Positions 63,153 through 64,000 of a stretch of 64,000 bases of DNA are shown here, piece after piece (the first letter of the stretch is position 1; each line of letters starts with the position of its first letter). A program made the position numbers and the translations under genes. The DNA is from Oxalobacter formigenes (GTDB lineage: Bacteria; Pseudomonadota; Gammaproteobacteria; Burkholderiales; Burkholderiaceae_D). Location: contig JAMPAN010000001.1 of the NCBI GenBank assembly GCA_023667225.1, forward strand, positions 270,582 to 334,581, given 5' to 3'. The notes beneath the pieces are model-generated. The model was not told where the DNA came from. It made no database searches and saw only the letters and a list, made by a program, of their open reading frames with translations.

Positions 63153-63374
63153 ATGATTGATGATTTTGATTTGCTTGCCGAAAAGATAAACCAGCTGGCA
63201 GGGCTGACAGCAGCTCTGCGCCGCGAGAATGCGGCGCTGCGCCGGCAAAATGCCGAGCTGCTTGGCGAGCAGGGGATGATAAATGCCCGTTTGCAACAGG
63301 CGAGGGAGCGGATTGCAGGCCTGATCAGCGCATTGCCGGAAGCGCCCAGGCGGCGGGAGGAGGCCGGAGAATGA
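63153..63374 (+). CDS. Small coiled-coil protein, ZapB-like (TIGR02449 type)
   Basis: A 73-residue protein, almost wholly coiled coil: LAEKINQLAGLTAALRREN... with heptad Leu/Ile positions, then a basic C-terminus. Similar small proteins precede zapA in many proteobacteria and resemble the FtsZ-associated ZapB. The start has no clear binding site. The stop overlaps zapA by four bases. Confidence 0.7.
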   Translation: MIDDFDLLAEKINQLAGLTAALRRENAALRRQNAELLGEQGMINARLQQARERIAGLISALPEAPRRREEAGE

Positions 63375-63682
63375 TCCAGATAGATGTCACTATCATGGGG
63401 CAGCCTTACCGGCTGGCTTGCCAGGAAGGCGAGGAGCACCAGCTGCGGGAGGCGGTGTCGTATCTTGACGGCAAAATGTGCGCGATTCGCGATACGGGGA
63501 AAATCAGGGGAAACGACCGGATTGCCATTATGGCTTCCCTGTCGATTGCCGCCGAGTTGCTTTCTGTGAAGGCGCCAAAAGGGCCGCTGTCGGATTTTAC
63601 GCTTTCCGAAATCCGGCAGAAGATTACCGATATGCACGATGTGCTGGACAAGGCGCTGACTCCCCAGGAAGACCTGTTTTGA
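63371..63682 (+). CDS. zapA: Cell division protein ZapA
   Basis: The 103-residue FtsZ-bundling protein starts with the ZapA globular head (IQIDVTIMGQPYRLACQEGEEHQLREAVSYLDGKM) followed by a helical dimer-tetramer tail. It is coupled to the ZapB-like gene and followed by 6S RNA, the usual arrangement. Confidence 0.92.
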   Translation: MIQIDVTIMGQPYRLACQEGEEHQLREAVSYLDGKMCAIRDTGKIRGNDRIAIMASLSIAAELLSVKAPKGPLSDFTLSEIRQKITDMHDVLDKALTPQEDLF

Positions 63683-63710
63683 CAATTTGCCGCCTGTGGT
63701 GAAAAACAGG

Positions 63711-63738
63711 TTGACACGGGGAGAGAATCAGGTAGACT
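63711..63738 (+). promoter_or_regulatory. 6S RNA promoter
   Basis: TTGACA (63711-63716) and TAGACT (63733-63738), 16 bases apart, about seven bases before the RNA. Confidence 0.75.
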
Positions 63739-63744
63739 GAAGAT

Positions 63745-63917
63745 TCCCTGCGGTGTTTGCGGTTGTCATTTATTCTTTGAACCATTCACTTGCATCGGTT
63801 GCGGAATTTGCCTGATGGGCGTGCGCATCGCTCGTTCGATGAACCCGAAATCGGACTTACCGTGACCACCTTGAACCTCAGGTTCAAGATGCTGGCACAG
63901 CGGCACAGGCGGGGAAG
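63745..63917 (+). ncRNA. ssrS: 6S RNA
   Basis: 6S RNA imitates an open promoter and holds sigma-70 RNA polymerase. The 3' half has GTGACCACCTTGAACCTCAGGTTCAAGATGC, matching the E. coli block CACCTTGAACCAAGGGTTCAAGG, and the ends TTCCCTGCGGTG and CACAGGCGGGGAA can pair. GATGGGCGTGCGCATC and TCGTTCGATGAACCCGA fit the 5' and 3' arms near the central bubble. Location just after zapA is standard. Ends are approximate. I recognise no gene in the 83 bases after it. Confidence 0.85.
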
Positions 63918-64000
63918 GAATGAAAACGGCTGGGTGGCGACATGCTGAAGCGGCGCGCGATAAATTGAAGCGCCACGCGCAATAAACCACCTGCCCAATC

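Noticed and set aside
63919..63980. Short open frame after 6S RNA (MKTAGWRHAEAARDK...)
   Set aside because: About 19 codons, near the window edge, no homology known to me and no ribosome binding site beyond GGAA; not supportable.
63766..63998. Overlapping minus-strand frames over the 6S RNA region
   Set aside because: They run antisense to the 6S RNA and have no protein features.

Overview
This window is dense core chromosome from a betaproteobacterium, most likely Burkholderiales and possibly an Oxalobacter-like member of the Oxalobacteraceae. That placement is inferred from gene families and synteny: rpsA-ihfB-lapA-lapB-rfaE1, lpxC/dciA/secA, argJ followed by a DUF815 ATPase, and zapB-like/zapA/6S RNA. 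Two metabolic gaps suggest an anaerobe. The thiazole genes lack the O2-dependent glycine oxidase ThiO, and the methylthioadenosine genes end in a class II aldolase rather than the O2-dependent MtnD route. I see no mobile elements, phage genes, CRISPR arrays or tRNAs.

Layout. Bases 1-5190 carry yhdP (cut by the window edge), a nitrilase-family amidohydrolase and tldD. Bases 5230-6496 carry a DAHP synthase gene behind what looks like a complete Phe/Tyr transcription attenuator: a 31-codon leader peptide with a CFFFFYFSY run, a protective hairpin, an antiterminator and a terminator. Bases 6516-9033 hold a HAD hydrolase, yajQ and murB. Bases 9030-13455 are a minus-strand block, argG-mtnP-aldolase-apt-mtnA, that together could recycle methylthioadenosine or 5'-deoxyadenosine to adenine nucleotides and DHAP. 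Bases 13584-19392 hold argF, rsgA, a Ste24-type protease, orn, a soluble histidine kinase and waaA. Bases 19563-21576 hold an EEP-family protein and a ClsB-like phospholipid synthase, followed by RNase P RNA (about 21610-21935).

Bases 22195-40343 are a complete division and cell wall (dcw) cluster: mraZ, rsmH, ftsL, ftsI, murE, murF, mraY, murD, ftsW, murG, murC, ddl, ftsQ, ftsA, ftsZ, lpxC. A promoter overlaps five MraZ-type boxes spaced exactly 10 bp apart, and most genes overlap their neighbour by a few bases. Then come dciA (minus), secA with an unusual leader, argJ and a DUF815 ATPase.

Bases 46029-53619 hold valS (minus) and, divergently, a TPP-riboswitch-controlled thiCSGDE operon with a clear terminator. 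The rest holds a cardiolipin synthase, uvrD, a minus-strand envelope and translation block (rfaE1, lapB, lapA, ihfB, rpsA, cmk), and finally a zapB-like gene, zapA and 6S RNA.

No wholly new multi-gene system is evident. The strongest less-expected signals are regulatory: the aroG attenuator, a possible secM-like leader ORF with two hairpins before secA, an atypical TPP aptamer core, and a possibly leaderless murB. All calls come from reading the sequence; no database search or RNA folding program was run.
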